In this document: one piece after another, positions 34,107 to 44,200 of the stretch
How the letters are laid out: each line of letters opens with the position of its first letter
Position numbering within the stretch: position 1 is the first letter of the stretch
From: Pseudoalteromonas sp. MSK9-3
GTDB taxonomy: Bacteria; Pseudomonadota; Gammaproteobacteria; Enterobacterales; Alteromonadaceae
Assembly (NCBI RefSeq): GCF_003590335.1
Contig: NZ_MIET01000070.1
Location: 1-64,000 of the forward strand
DNA length: 64,000 bases
Direction of reading: 5' to 3'
Made by a program: the position numbers and the translations under genes
The notes under the pieces: generated by a model
What the model was told of the DNA's origin: nothing
Databases searched by the model: none
The model's input: the letters and a program-made list of their open reading frames with translations, nothing else

Positions 34107-34562
34107 TCATTTTTTTGCGATTAACAACATACCAGCGATCACAAATAATGCGCCGATTATTCTGCTGGGGGTAATGTCAATTTTGGGGTAACCCAACCAG
34201 CCATTTTGGTCTAGTGCGAGCGACGCAATGATTTGCCCACACACAATTGAAATGGCTAACACCATGGCTCCGAGCTTGGGGGCTAAAAATACCGACATTG
34301 CAATGTTAAATGCGCCAAATAATCCGCCAAGCCAAGCCCACCAAGGGATTGTCGCGAGTGCATTGGGTTTAAACCAACTACCCCCTTGTACGAATGCAAT
34401 GCTGCCAAGCACAATCGTGCCAATTAAGAATGAGATAAATGCTGCTTGAATTGGACTGTGTAATGCGACCCTTAGCTGTGCATTGACACCAGCCTGAGAG
34501 GCGAGTGAAAAGCCAATTAAAATACTAAAAGGTAATAATAGATATATTCCAAGGTTCGACAC
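34107..34562 (-). CDS. YdcZ/DUF606-type DMT-superfamily membrane protein
   Basis: The 151-residue protein has five membrane segments, as in the half-length YdcZ (DUF606) branch of the drug/metabolite transporter superfamily. The typical phrases GGLFGAFNIAMSVFLAPKLG and IVCGQIIASLALDQNGWLG are present, the latter matching the conserved Q-I-x-S-x-x-x-D-x-x-G pattern of this family. Members often work as pairs of short subunits; no second copy is nearby. Substrate is unknown. Confidence 0.85.
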   Translation of the reverse strand: MSNLGIYLLLPFSILIGFSLASQAGVNAQLRVALHSPIQAAFISFLIGTIVLGSIAFVQGGSWFKPNALATIPWWAWLGGLFGAFNIAMSVFLAPKLGAMVLAISIVCGQIIASLALDQNGWLGYPKIDITPSRIIGALFVIAGMLLIAKK

Positions 34563-34772
34563 TGAGTATCTCCAACGCGATTAAACATAGATGATATGGG
34601 TTGTCAGTTAAAAAGCAAACATTTGTCTGATAATGTTAGATATTTTAGAATAAAGTATGGTGTGATTTTAATCGCTTAATGAAATCATCATTTGCTGATG
34701 AAATACAGGTGCATTTGCAGCTTAACATGTTGAAATGACTGTGTATGATTGAAGTCACCAAACAGGACAATA

Positions 34773-35294
34773 GTGAGTTATACCTCAATGGTTACGCTTA
34801 GAGACTTATGCGATGACGATGCCTCATTACTGGTTAAGTATTTAAATGATGCTGAAGTGAATAGGTATTTGTCATCAAAAATACCAACACCATATACATT
34901 TTCCGATGCAACTTGGTGGATAGGAATTGGCTCAAAAGATAATGCCATCGTTAAAGCTATTGAGTTCAAAGGTAGCTTCTGTGGTGTTATTGGCGCTTAT
35001 ACTCAAGCGTTCGAATATGCACATAGTGCCGAAGTCGGTTATTGGATTGCAAAACCTTACTGGAGAAAAGGTATCGCAACAGAGGCGTTGCAGTTATTTA
35101 CTGCTGATATTTTTAATCAAACGAGCATTAGCCGGTTATTTAATCCGGTATCAGCACCCAATATTACTTCTATGCGCGTACTTGAAAAAGCGGGCTATCA
35201 ACTTGAGGGCGTGTTACGTCGTTCGGTTTGTAAAGCGGGAGACTGCTATGACGAGCATGTGTTTGCGAGATTAAAACCTAATGAGGATGAGTGA
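34773..35294 (+). CDS. GNAT acetyltransferase (RimJ/RimL-type)
   Basis: I place the start at the GTG at 34773, six bases after AGGA; the first in-frame ATG is at 34788. The 173-residue product shows the GNAT fold: MVTLRDLCDDDASLLVKYL at the start, AEVGYWIAKPYWRKGIATEA containing the acetyl-CoA pyrophosphate loop, and NITSMRVLEKAGYQLEGVLR at the end, the signature of the ribosomal-protein/small-molecule branch. It probably acetylates a protein N-terminus or a drug-like amine. The following hairpin terminates it. Confidence 0.85.
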   Translation: MSYTSMVTLRDLCDDDASLLVKYLNDAEVNRYLSSKIPTPYTFSDATWWIGIGSKDNAIVKAIEFKGSFCGVIGAYTQAFEYAHSAEVGYWIAKPYWRKGIATEALQLFTADIFNQTSISRLFNPVSAPNITSMRVLEKAGYQLEGVLRRSVCKAGDCYDEHVFARLKPNEDE

Positions 35295-35315
35295 CAGGGT
35301 TAAATATCACATTGA

Positions 35316-35355
35316 AAAGAACAATAAGCACAGCGGTTTGTAGTTATTGTTCTTT
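35316..35355. terminator. Strong bidirectional terminator
   Basis: AAAGAACAATAA (35316-35327) pairs perfectly with TTATTGTTCTTT (35344-35355) and is followed by TTT on the plus strand and preceded by A-rich sequence for the opposite direction. It lies between convergent genes ending at 35294 and 35386. Confidence 0.85.
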
Positions 35356-35385
35356 TTTATGATAATGCGCTTGGTCGCTAAATGC

Positions 35386-36642
35386 TTAGTACCAAGGCAT
35401 TGCATCAAGCTTGATTTCTTTACCAACCACTTTGATGATTAAAGGTACTAAGCGCTCTTGCTCTGGGCTGACAAATGAAAATACATGGCCATGGATGTGT
35501 TTGCTCTTCAGATCCGGTGCATCAACAATACCAAACATCTCTGTAGAAGCGACCTCTACAGATAGTTTTTGTTTTGCTACCTTTTCTTCAATTGCTTCTT
35601 GTGTTGGGTCGACAATCGGTGTTGTTCTCGCTGTGCGTCCTGCACGGTGAATATAGTCATTGCTATTTACTGGCAGGTCATAGTTGATCACATAATAAAG
35701 CTGATCAATATCGATGCCGCGTGATGCAATATCAGTCGCGACTAATAGCTTACAATCACCATTTTTAAACTCGGCGAGACTTTGTTGACGCTTTTTCTGC
35801 GGGATCTCATTGTGAATACCCTGACAGCTAAAACCTTGCTCAGATAGCTGTGCGACTAAATTGTTCACGTCATGTTTCGTACGCGTAAAAATGAGCGCTT
35901 TATCGCAGTTTAGCATTTTTAATAACGTTGATAGGTTTTCTGATTTTTTATCACGTGGACACTTATACATCGTATGCAATATCTTGTTCACGGCTGGCTG
36001 TGTCTTACTTGCCGTGATCTTTTTTGTGTGCTGCTGATGTGTTTCGCTATATTTAGCCAGTGCGTTGGAATCAGTTGCAGAAAAAATCACTAGCTGCCTT
36101 TTTGCCGGTAAGGCTTCCATGATGGTTCTGAGTTCTTTAACGATGCCCATGCTCACAAGACGGTCAGCTTCATCCATCACAAAATGTTGTACTTCAGACA
36201 GTGAAAAAACACCTTCTTTTAATAAATCGATTAGGCGCTTTGGTGTTGCAACTAAAATATCAGTACCGCGTTTAAAGCGCTTGGTTTGTGACGTGATCCG
36301 CACACCACCAAACACACTGATTGTTCTTAATTTTAGGTCGGTATCAAATTCAGCAATAGACGCTTCTACTTGCAGTGCTAATTCTCTTGTGGGCACTAAA
36401 AATAATGCGCGTAAAGGTCTGACTTGTTTATCGCTATTATCAACTTGACTCAACTCTTGTAAAGTCGGCAACAAATAAGCCGCAGTTTTACCAGTACCAG
36501 TTGGTGCGATCGCATAAGTATCAGCCCCTGACAGCACGGCGCCAATAGACTTTTCTTGAATTTCAGTCGGTGTAGTGTAACCAAGGCGTTTAATATTTGC
36601 TTGAAGGGTCGGGTTAAGCCCGAGCTTTGCGAAAGTTGTCAT
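35386..36642 (-). CDS. DEAD-box RNA helicase
   Basis: The ATG at 36642 gives 418 residues; a longer frame starting at 36765 would add 41 residues with no DEAD-box character. All core motifs are seen: Q motif (GYTTPTEIQ), motif I APTGTGKT, Ia PTRELA, II MDEADRL, III SATDS (usual form SAT), IV-V regions, and VI HRAGRTAR. The protein lacks the long basic tail of RhlE or DeaD, ending instead with a short domain containing MFGIVDAPDLKSKHIHGH. It likely remodels RNA or ribosomes. The gene is monocistronic and ends at the shared terminator. Confidence 0.92.
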   Translation of the reverse strand: MTTFAKLGLNPTLQANIKRLGYTTPTEIQEKSIGAVLSGADTYAIAPTGTGKTAAYLLPTLQELSQVDNSDKQVRPLRALFLVPTRELALQVEASIAEFDTDLKLRTISVFGGVRITSQTKRFKRGTDILVATPKRLIDLLKEGVFSLSEVQHFVMDEADRLVSMGIVKELRTIMEALPAKRQLVIFSATDSNALAKYSETHQQHTKKITASKTQPAVNKILHTMYKCPRDKKSENLSTLLKMLNCDKALIFTRTKHDVNNLVAQLSEQGFSCQGIHNEIPQKKRQQSLAEFKNGDCKLLVATDIASRGIDIDQLYYVINYDLPVNSNDYIHRAGRTARTTPIVDPTQEAIEEKVAKQKLSVEVASTEMFGIVDAPDLKSKHIHGHVFSFVSPEQERLVPLIIKVVGKEIKLDAMPWY

Positions 36643-36855
36643 GTTGACCTGTCTATAGGATAGTAAAGGCGTATTATAGCGAGTTTTTACCACAGTGCAC
36701 AGCGCAGAATGAACCGCAAAGTCAGTATTACGATAAAATGTGCCGTCACGAGTAGCGCCGTACAAATAAGGTCAACATTGGGGTCGTTTATTTGACATTG
36801 GGCTAAAGCTTAAATGCTGCCAAGTGTTTACAGTCTTGTCATTGGTGCGCTTTAT

Positions 36856-37326
36856 TTATACTTTCACATCAATAATTGACTGCCCTGCTTCAAGACCTAA
36901 CTCCTCTACGAGTTGGGTATAAATGGCATCTTTGCTATCTTGGCTCAAGTTTGCATATTGCTGACTTGAGTCGGTGGCGTCAGAAACCAACTCAGCAAAT
37001 TGTTCAGCGACTGAACTCAAATCAATTGAAGTCTGTGTATTTTGGTTGGGTGGAGGCGGTGGTCGCTGTCCTTTATCTAGACCGGCCAGCTCTCCCACCG
37101 TTTTTGCATCAAAGCCTGCGTCGGCCATTAATTGTCCTAATTGTTTGCCGGGTTTAATACCAGCTTCAGAAAATGTACTGACAATGGCTTGTGCGTCTTC
37201 TTTGGACAAGTTCTCGGGGTCAAATTCAGCGAGCGTATCGGCAATGGTACTCTGCTGCTCTTGACTTAATTGAGCGCTTTTATAAAAAACATCGTTTGAG
37301 CCTGAGGGTGAAACGCCGTTAATCAT
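36856..37326 (-). CDS. Hypothetical protein with EF-hand-like/Lys-poor acidic character
   Basis: The 156-residue product is acidic, without signal peptide or membrane span. An SNDVFYKSAQLSQEQQSTIA start is followed by two similar helical pieces, FDPENLSKEDAQAIVSTFSE and LSQDSKDAIYTQLVEELGLE, separated by a proline-rich linker (QRPPPPPNQN). I do not recognise the family; relatives in this order are likely uncharacterised. Confidence 0.65.
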   Translation of the reverse strand: MINGVSPSGSNDVFYKSAQLSQEQQSTIADTLAEFDPENLSKEDAQAIVSTFSEAGIKPGKQLGQLMADAGFDAKTVGELAGLDKGQRPPPPPNQNTQTSIDLSSVAEQFAELVSDATDSSQQYANLSQDSKDAIYTQLVEELGLEAGQSIIDVKV

Positions 37327-37518
37327 GGTGTTGCCTTAAAGAAAGTGCTTTGAATAAAGTAACCATAGAAATGAATTGTGCAAAAAGTGTGAAAGCAGGT
37401 CGTGCTTTTCTAACGGAGATCTCAAAAACCACCGAGTTTTGTGATCAAACAGCTGAACTTACTTGCAATACGTTTTTGTATACTTTAGCCTTACTTTGTT
37501 AAATAAGTTTGGTTTGTA

Positions 37519-37926
37519 ATGTTGATGACACGATATTTGCACAGTTTGGTTTTTGTTACGCTGCTTTTTGCCATAATAGGCCAAAGCTTTGCGGCTGCCG
37601 ATCTGCCGTGTAAAATCATGATGCAGCATATGCCCAATGGCGCTCACCAACACGCCTCACTTCATGACAGCTCTGACGAAACCGCAGATGTATCTCATAT
37701 GATGCACGGTGATATGTCGAGCATGGTAGTGGCTCATAATGATGGGCAAGATTGCTGTAAAACGCAATGTAGTTGCCCACCCAGTGGGTGTGTACCCTTC
37801 GCATTAGCGCTTATGGGCAGTGAACTTTTACTGAGTGACGCAACCTATACACAACCCAGTTTTCCTTTTTCAGTCTTTATAGACTCCCCAATACAAAGCT
37901 TATATAAGCCCCCTATATTTGCCTAG
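37519..37926 (+). CDS. Small exported Met/His/Cys-rich protein preceding the Cus operon
   Basis: The 135-residue protein has a signal peptide (about 1-26, ending SFAA) and a mature part packed with potential copper or silver ligands: MMQHMPNGAHQHASLH, HMMHGDMSSMVV and DCCKTQCSCPPSGC. A short aromatic tail follows (PSFPFSVF). It lies 237 bases upstream of the outer-membrane factor of a Cus-type efflux system, so I infer a periplasmic metal chaperone or sensor. The start at 37519 is supported by location after a TTTGTAATG; no strong Shine-Dalgarno is visible. Confidence 0.75.
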   Translation: MLMTRYLHSLVFVTLLFAIIGQSFAAADLPCKIMMQHMPNGAHQHASLHDSSDETADVSHMMHGDMSSMVVAHNDGQDCCKTQCSCPPSGCVPFALALMGSELLLSDATYTQPSFPFSVFIDSPIQSLYKPPIFA

Positions 37927-38163
37927 CCTAGGACAAGTCTGTCCTAAATTTATCATATTGAATGATTTTTGATTCATTGACGTATTCGTGATGCATTTAT
38001 GGGTATTACGGTCGGTAATTTTATACACCTTGCTATGCATTTTGTGATTCTTAGTGAATTAGATACTACTTAGCAAGGGTGTTAATAGGCAAATTATGAC
38101 TCCTATTTTGACAATGGTTTCTTGTAGCTGTTATAGGCTACAAATCACTGTGAGGCTAAAAAT
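37927..38163. promoter_or_regulatory. Leader region of the Cus-type operon with two inverted repeats
   Basis: ACACCTTGCTA (38025-38035) is an inverted copy, with one extra base, of TAGCAAGGGTGT (38071-38082), spaced 35 bases apart. TTGTAGC (38122-38128) pairs with GCTACAA (38137-38143) just before the outer-membrane-factor gene. One of these may be an operator or a transcription-stop structure. I found no textbook CueR or CusR box. Confidence 0.35.
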
Positions 38164-39534
38164 ATGAAAGTATTTAGCTCAATGACATGCGCAATTTTAC
38201 TCGGGACTGCGCAGCAAGCTCTCGCGAGCAAAATACCCGAATTGACTCTGTCTATGGCAATTGAACAGGCAAAAAACCATGATGCATGGCTGGTGAAAAG
38301 TAACCAAACACAGGCTTCACTGACTGCCCAGCAGATTGCTGCGGGCACATGGCAAGACCCTAAAATTGCAGTGGCAATGAATAACCTGCCAAGTAATGAT
38401 TTCGCGTTTAAGCGTGACAATATGAGCCAATTAAAAGTGTCAATGTCACAAGTTTTGCCCCGAGGCGCATCATTGCAAATTAAGCAAAATATTTTGGCGT
38501 TAGAGGCTCAACAGCAGCCAATTTTGCGCGCGGATCGCCGCGCTAAAGTCGCCATGGTGGTCAGCGAATTATGGTTAGACGCTTATACGGCAAAAATGAC
38601 CATTGAATTGATTAACAAAGATGCCCATTTGTTCGAACAACTCGCTGAGATAAGTGAAGCAAATTATGCCTCAGCGTTAGGTAAAACACGCCAACATGAT
38701 GTGATCCGTGCACAAGTTGAATTAGCCCAATTACAAGACCGATTGGTTGTTGAACAGCAGCGTTTGGCGACCAAAAAAGCCACATTGTTAAATTGGCTTC
38801 CAACAGGAAGTACTGGATTAAGCGCGTGGCAATTCAATGCACATGGCGACTTATTTACCATTGCTAAGGCATTGCCAGATGATGCGTTATTTTCCTCCGC
38901 GCATTCATCTATTGCATCTCTTGCGCCATTTGGTGACGAGACTATGGCCTTACTTATGCGCCACCCTAGGTATTTGGCGCAAAGTAAAGAGGTCGAGTCT
39001 GCAAAGCAGTCGGTGACACTTTCAGAGCAAAAATATAAGCCTCAATGGGCTGTTAATGCCAGCTATGGTTATCGTGCAGATAGCCCAACAGGACTGGAAC
39101 GACATGATTTACTGTCAGTGGGAGTGAGCTTTGATTTACCATTATTTACAGAAAATAAGCAAGACAAAGAAGTGCTTAGTGCACAAAGCCGTACTGAAGC
39201 TTTAAAAACTGCACAGCTCTTAACTTTAAAGGAGCTGGGGTCAGGGCTTGCAACAGAGCAGCAGGCGTTAACGCAGCTACAAAAGCGACTGGAGTTATAC
39301 CAAGACACCATACTTGAACAAAGTCATCAGCAAGCAGAGGCTGCCCTGAGTGCATATAACAATGATGATGGTGATTTTAATACCGCTGTACAAGCTAAAA
39401 TCACGGAGCTGAATGCACGCATCGCAACACTTAATATATACATAGAAAAACTAAAAACGTCAGCACGAATTAAATACTATTTAGCAGGGACTGATACCTC
39501 GCTGAATGACATTGCAGGGGGATCGTATGAATAG
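38164..39534 (+). CDS. TolC/CusC-family outer-membrane factor
   Basis: The 456-residue protein has a signal peptide (about 1-21) and the two repeated outer-membrane-efflux (OEP) halves typical of TolC-like trimers: long helices rich in Q, A and E (QAKNHDAWLVKSNQTQASLT in the first half) and beta hairpins (PKIAVAMNNLPSNDFAF). It has no lipobox, unlike E. coli CusC. As the outer-membrane end of the following CBA efflux system, it is expected to conduct metal ions out of the cell. Its stop codon overlaps the start of the adaptor gene by eight bases. Confidence 0.88.
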   Translation: MKVFSSMTCAILLGTAQQALASKIPELTLSMAIEQAKNHDAWLVKSNQTQASLTAQQIAAGTWQDPKIAVAMNNLPSNDFAFKRDNMSQLKVSMSQVLPRGASLQIKQNILALEAQQQPILRADRRAKVAMVVSELWLDAYTAKMTIELINKDAHLFEQLAEISEANYASALGKTRQHDVIRAQVELAQLQDRLVVEQQRLATKKATLLNWLPTGSTGLSAWQFNAHGDLFTIAKALPDDALFSSAHSSIASLAPFGDETMALLMRHPRYLAQSKEVESAKQSVTLSEQKYKPQWAVNASYGYRADSPTGLERHDLLSVGVSFDLPLFTENKQDKEVLSAQSRTEALKTAQLLTLKELGSGLATEQQALTQLQKRLELYQDTILEQSHQQAEAALSAYNNDDGDFNTAVQAKITELNARIATLNIYIEKLKTSARIKYYLAGTDTSLNDIAGGSYE

Positions 39535-41260
39535 CAAAATAGCGCTGGTCATTGGTGCAAGTTTAGGCGCTGTATTATCGTATTTTATGGTGTGTTGGGT
39601 TGGCTCTAACATGCCTTCAGAAACGCTATTAAATGATGATACCCCAAAGCTATTATATTGGGTTGCGCCAATGGATGATAATTACCGTCGTGATAAACCA
39701 GGGCTTTCGCCTATGGGAATGGATTTAGTCCCAGTATATGCGAACAATGATACGCATGCTGATTCCCCTGGCACAATTACAATTAATCCAGCAGTGATTA
39801 ATAACTTAGGGGTACGGACAGCGACGGTTAACTTGACGACTTGGCAGCAACATATTGAAACGGTTGGATATGTGCAATATGACCAGGAAAGTATGGTACA
39901 TATTCATCCACGCGTAGAAGGGTGGATTGAAACACTCTATGTTAAATCTGCGGGAGACAGAGTCTCTAAAGGGCAACCACTGTACACATTGTATTCCCCG
40001 CAGCTGGTAAATGCCCAAGAAGAATACTTAATTGCATTGAAGCGAAGCAACCGCGCTTTAATGCGTGCAGCAGCAGACCGATTAAGGGCGTTACAGCTAT
40101 CTGATGAATTCATCGAGACACTTAAAAAGCAACAGACAATACGTCAGTCGATCACCTTTTATGCCTCGCAATCAGGGGTGGTTGATGTTTTAAAAATACG
40201 AGAAGGCTTTTATGTAAAGCCAGGCACAACCTTAATGAGTTTGGCAACCCTTGAGCAAGTTTGGGTAGAGGCGGAAGTGTTTGAGCGTGATACCGCACTT
40301 ATTGAGGTCGGTTTACCTGTGAGTATGACGCTAGATTATTTACCGAATAAAACATGGTTGGGTCAGGTTGATTATATTTATCCAAGCTTAAATGCGACAA
40401 CTCGCACATTAAGAGTGCGTTTGAAGTTTGATAATCCACAGCAGCAGCTTAAGCCCAATATGTTCGCTCAAGTGAGTATTGCGACGCGACCTCAGCAAGC
40501 TCAGTTACAAGTCCCGAAAGAGGCGGTTATTCGTACCGGAAAACAAGATAGGGTTGTGTTGGCGTTGGGTAACGGTCAATTTAAGTCAGTGGCGGTCTCT
40601 GTTGGGAGTGTGGGCCATGACTTTATTCAAATTATAGAGGGGCTTGGCGAGGGAGATGACGTTGTTACCTCTGCACATTTTTTAATTGATTCTGAGTCGA
40701 GTAAACATTCTGACTTTATGCGCATGAACTACGATGACGTTAATGACATGGCTACTGTACAGGCGGAGGTAATTTCAATAGACGCTGATAAGCGAATACT
40801 AACTCTTGATCATGGCGCAATCGATGCGTGGAATTGGCCACAAATGGTCATGGATTTTAAGGTGGATAGGTCAGTTGATGTTACGCAGTTGAAAGAAAAT
40901 ACATTCTATATGTTTGATATTGAAAAAAGTCATGACAATGCTTATCAGGTCATGGATTACTCAGCCCTATCAGGTATGAATCATGTGCAAAGTGCGACAG
41001 TAACAGGACGTGTAAACAGCATTAACTCACAAACACGTGTGCTGAATATTAGCCGTGGCCCAATTGAAAAGTGGCAACGAGGCCCTGCAACGATGGAGTT
41101 TACGTTAGCGTTAGATTTAGATATCTCGTTACTGGAGCCAGAACAACAGATCATGTTTACTTTTGAAGTACGAGAAGATTTGGTTATTGTCGAATTTAGC
41201 GCGCAATCTCTTCCTCAAACACACGACCAACACAATATGGAAGGCATGCAACATGATTGA
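39527..41260 (+). CDS. cusB: CusB-type periplasmic adaptor with two CusF-like domains
   Basis: The ATG at 39527 yields 577 residues, 160 more than an ordinary CusB. After a membrane anchor (about 5-25) there is a heavy-metal-binding segment (LLYWVAPMDDNY, GLSPMGMDLVPVY), then the lipoyl, coiled-coil and barrel domains. Beyond about residue 415 are two tandem CusF-like domains. The first keeps the copper ligands (LDHGAIDAWNWPQMVMDF: His, Trp and two Met); the second has a degenerate version (ISRGPIEKWQRGPATMEF) with the His and first Met replaced. Fusing the CusF chaperone to the adaptor should hand Cu(I)/Ag(I) directly to the pump. Its stop overlaps the pump start by eight bases. Confidence 0.9.
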   Translation: MNSKIALVIGASLGAVLSYFMVCWVGSNMPSETLLNDDTPKLLYWVAPMDDNYRRDKPGLSPMGMDLVPVYANNDTHADSPGTITINPAVINNLGVRTATVNLTTWQQHIETVGYVQYDQESMVHIHPRVEGWIETLYVKSAGDRVSKGQPLYTLYSPQLVNAQEEYLIALKRSNRALMRAAADRLRALQLSDEFIETLKKQQTIRQSITFYASQSGVVDVLKIREGFYVKPGTTLMSLATLEQVWVEAEVFERDTALIEVGLPVSMTLDYLPNKTWLGQVDYIYPSLNATTRTLRVRLKFDNPQQQLKPNMFAQVSIATRPQQAQLQVPKEAVIRTGKQDRVVLALGNGQFKSVAVSVGSVGHDFIQIIEGLGEGDDVVTSAHFLIDSESSKHSDFMRMNYDDVNDMATVQAEVISIDADKRILTLDHGAIDAWNWPQMVMDFKVDRSVDVTQLKENTFYMFDIEKSHDNAYQVMDYSALSGMNHVQSATVTGRVNSINSQTRVLNISRGPIEKWQRGPATMEFTLALDLDISLLEPEQQIMFTFEVREDLVIVEFSAQSLPQTHDQHNMEGMQHD

Positions 41261-44200
41261 AGCAGTGATCCATTGGTCAGTTAAAAATCGACTTTTTGTA
41301 CTTATGTTGTGCATTATTTTGGCCGTTGGCGGTGTTTTTTCAATAAAAAATACGCCTGTAGATGCGTTACCAGATCTGTCAGATGTACAAGTGATTGTGA
41401 AAACCAGTTACCCTGGTCAGTCTCCTCAAGTGGTGCAAGATCAAGTCACGTTTCCATTGACGACGGCAATGTTATCGGTGCCGGGCGCGAAGACCGTTCG
41501 TGGTTTTTCATTTTTTGGCGACTCTTACGTGTACATTATTTTTGATGATGATACCGATCTATATTGGGCGAGAAGCAGAGTATTAGAGTATTTAAGTCAA
41601 GTTGCACCGACGCTCCCCGATAACGCGAAACCTCAGTTAGGACCGGATGCTACGGGAGTGGGTTGGGTGTATATGTATGCATTGGTTGATGAAACAGGGC
41701 AACATGATATTAGCCAGCTGCGCAGTTTACAAGATTGGTTTTTAAAATATGAACTGCAGGCGGTATCGGGTGTATCTGAGGTTGCCGCCATCGGTGGCAT
41801 GGTTAAGCAGTATCAAGTGCAAGTCGACCCCGATAAGTTACGAGCTTATGGCATATCACTGGCACAAGTACAATTGGCTATTGCGCGGGGCAACCAAGAA
41901 ACAGGCGCTTCAGTGGTCGAAATGGCAGAAGCAGAATACATGGTTACAGCGACTGGATATATAAAGAATGTTGCAGATATCACCGCCATTCCTTTAGGGT
42001 TAAATAGCCAAGGTACAGCACTGCGCATTGGTGATGTTGCAGAGGTTAACTTAGGGCCGCAAACTCGTCGGGGCATTGCAGAGCTCAATGGTGAAGGTGA
42101 AGTGGTTGGGGGGGTTGTGGTTATGCGCTTTGGCGAAAATGCACAACAGACCATTGCGGGGATAAAAGCGAAACTAGCTCAGTTGGCGCAAGGTTTACCT
42201 GATGGAGTTCAGATTGTTACGGTATATGACCGTTCACTATTGATTGAGCAAGCAGTTGATAATCTATGGTCTAAGTTAATCGAAGAGCTCGCAGTTGTGG
42301 CGCTAGTATGTGTAGTCTTTCTATTTCATATTCGGTCATCCATTGTCGCGGTGATCAGTTTACCGATGGGCATACTGGTTGCATTTTCAGTGATGTACAG
42401 TCAAGGTATTAACGCCAATATTATGTCTTTAGGTGGTATTGCTATTGCCATTGGCGCGATGACGGATGGTGCCATTGTGATGATTGAAAATATGCACAAG
42501 CATATGGAAAAAACCCCGTTAACAGATGACAATCGCTGGGAAATAGTGACGAAAGCGGCATCAGAGGTCGGCCCAGCATTATTTTTTAGTTTGCTGATCA
42601 TCACGGTGAGCTTTTTACCTGTGTTTATTCTAGAAGCACAAGAAGGACGAATGTTTGCGCCACTGGCCTATACTAAAACATACGCGATGGCGGCATCTGC
42701 AGGGTTAGCGATCACCTTGACTCCAGTATTGATGGGGTATTTTATTCGTGGCAAAGTAATATCAGAGCGTAAGAATCCCGTAAATAGACTATTGATTGCG
42801 GCATACATACCTGTGTTAAAAAAGGTATTAACGTGGCCAAAAACAACGTTGGTGATGGCGCTTGTTGTGACTGTGGTCGGCTTTTATCCGATGAATAAAA
42901 TAGGGAGTGAGTTTATACCACCATTGGATGAAGGCGATTTAATGTATATGCCCACCACTTACCCCGGTATCTCCATTGGTAAAGCCAGAGAGTTACTGCA
43001 ACAAACGGATAAGTTGATCCGCACTGTGCCAGAAGTTGAACTGGTATTTGGTAAAGTGGGACGGGCTGAAACGGCAACCGACCCCGCGCCATTGACCATG
43101 ATTGAAACATTTATCAAGTTGAAACCACGCAGTGAATGGCGCGAAGGCGTTACTACTGAGTCTCTTAAGCAAGAGTTGGATGCTTTAGTGAAGTTTCCAG
43201 GTGTGACAAATGCATGGGTGATGCCTATTAAAACCCGTATCGACATGTTGGCGACGGGCATAAAAACCCCCGTTGGCCTCAAAGTCGCTGGGCCCAACTT
43301 AAACACTATTCAAGCTATCGGACAAGACATAGAGCGCATTTTGTCTGATGTAGCAGGCACTGCATCAGTGTATTCAGAGCGAGTAGCTGGTGGCCGTTAC
43401 ATCAAAGTCGATATTAATCGCCATAAAGCGGCCCGCTATGGTTTGAATATTGCGGATATTCAGCAAGTCATTACAACAGCAATTGGCGGCATGAATGTTG
43501 CGCAAACCATTGAAGGACAAGAGCGTTACCCAATAAATGTGCGCTATCCACAAGATCATCGTGATTCACCTGAGCAATTGGCCCGATTGCCAGTGGTAAC
43601 GCCTGCTGGTCAGCGCATTGCATTAGGTGATGTTGCCGATATTTATATTGAATCTGGCCCACCTGGTATCAAAAGTGAAAATGCGCGTATCAATGGTTGG
43701 ACCTTTATTGATATTGAACACAGTGATATTGGCAGCTACGTATCTCATGCGCAGCAAGTATTAGAGCAGCAACTGGAATTGCCTGTTGGGTATTCTGTTA
43801 CGTGGGCCGGACAATATGAATATATGGAGCGTGCCAAAGCCAAGCTCGCGTATGTATTACCCCTGACTTTAGCTATTATCGTGGTTTTGCTGTACTTAAA
43901 TTTTCGCAGTTTTCGAGAGGTGTTTATCATCATGGGTACCTTACCGCTGGCCATGATTGGTGGGCTGTGGCTGCTATATCTTGAAGCGTTTAACTTCTCT
44001 GTTGCAGTTGGGGTTGGCTTTATTGCGTTAGCGGGAGTCGCCGTGGAGATAGGGGTGATCATGTTGGTGTATCTGAACCAAGCACGTGACACACTGCTCG
44101 CTAAAAATGGACAACTTACCACATCGGTATTACGGGATGCCATTTTACAAGGCGCGGGTATGCGTGTACGGCCTGTTATGATGACGGTCGCCACCATCAT

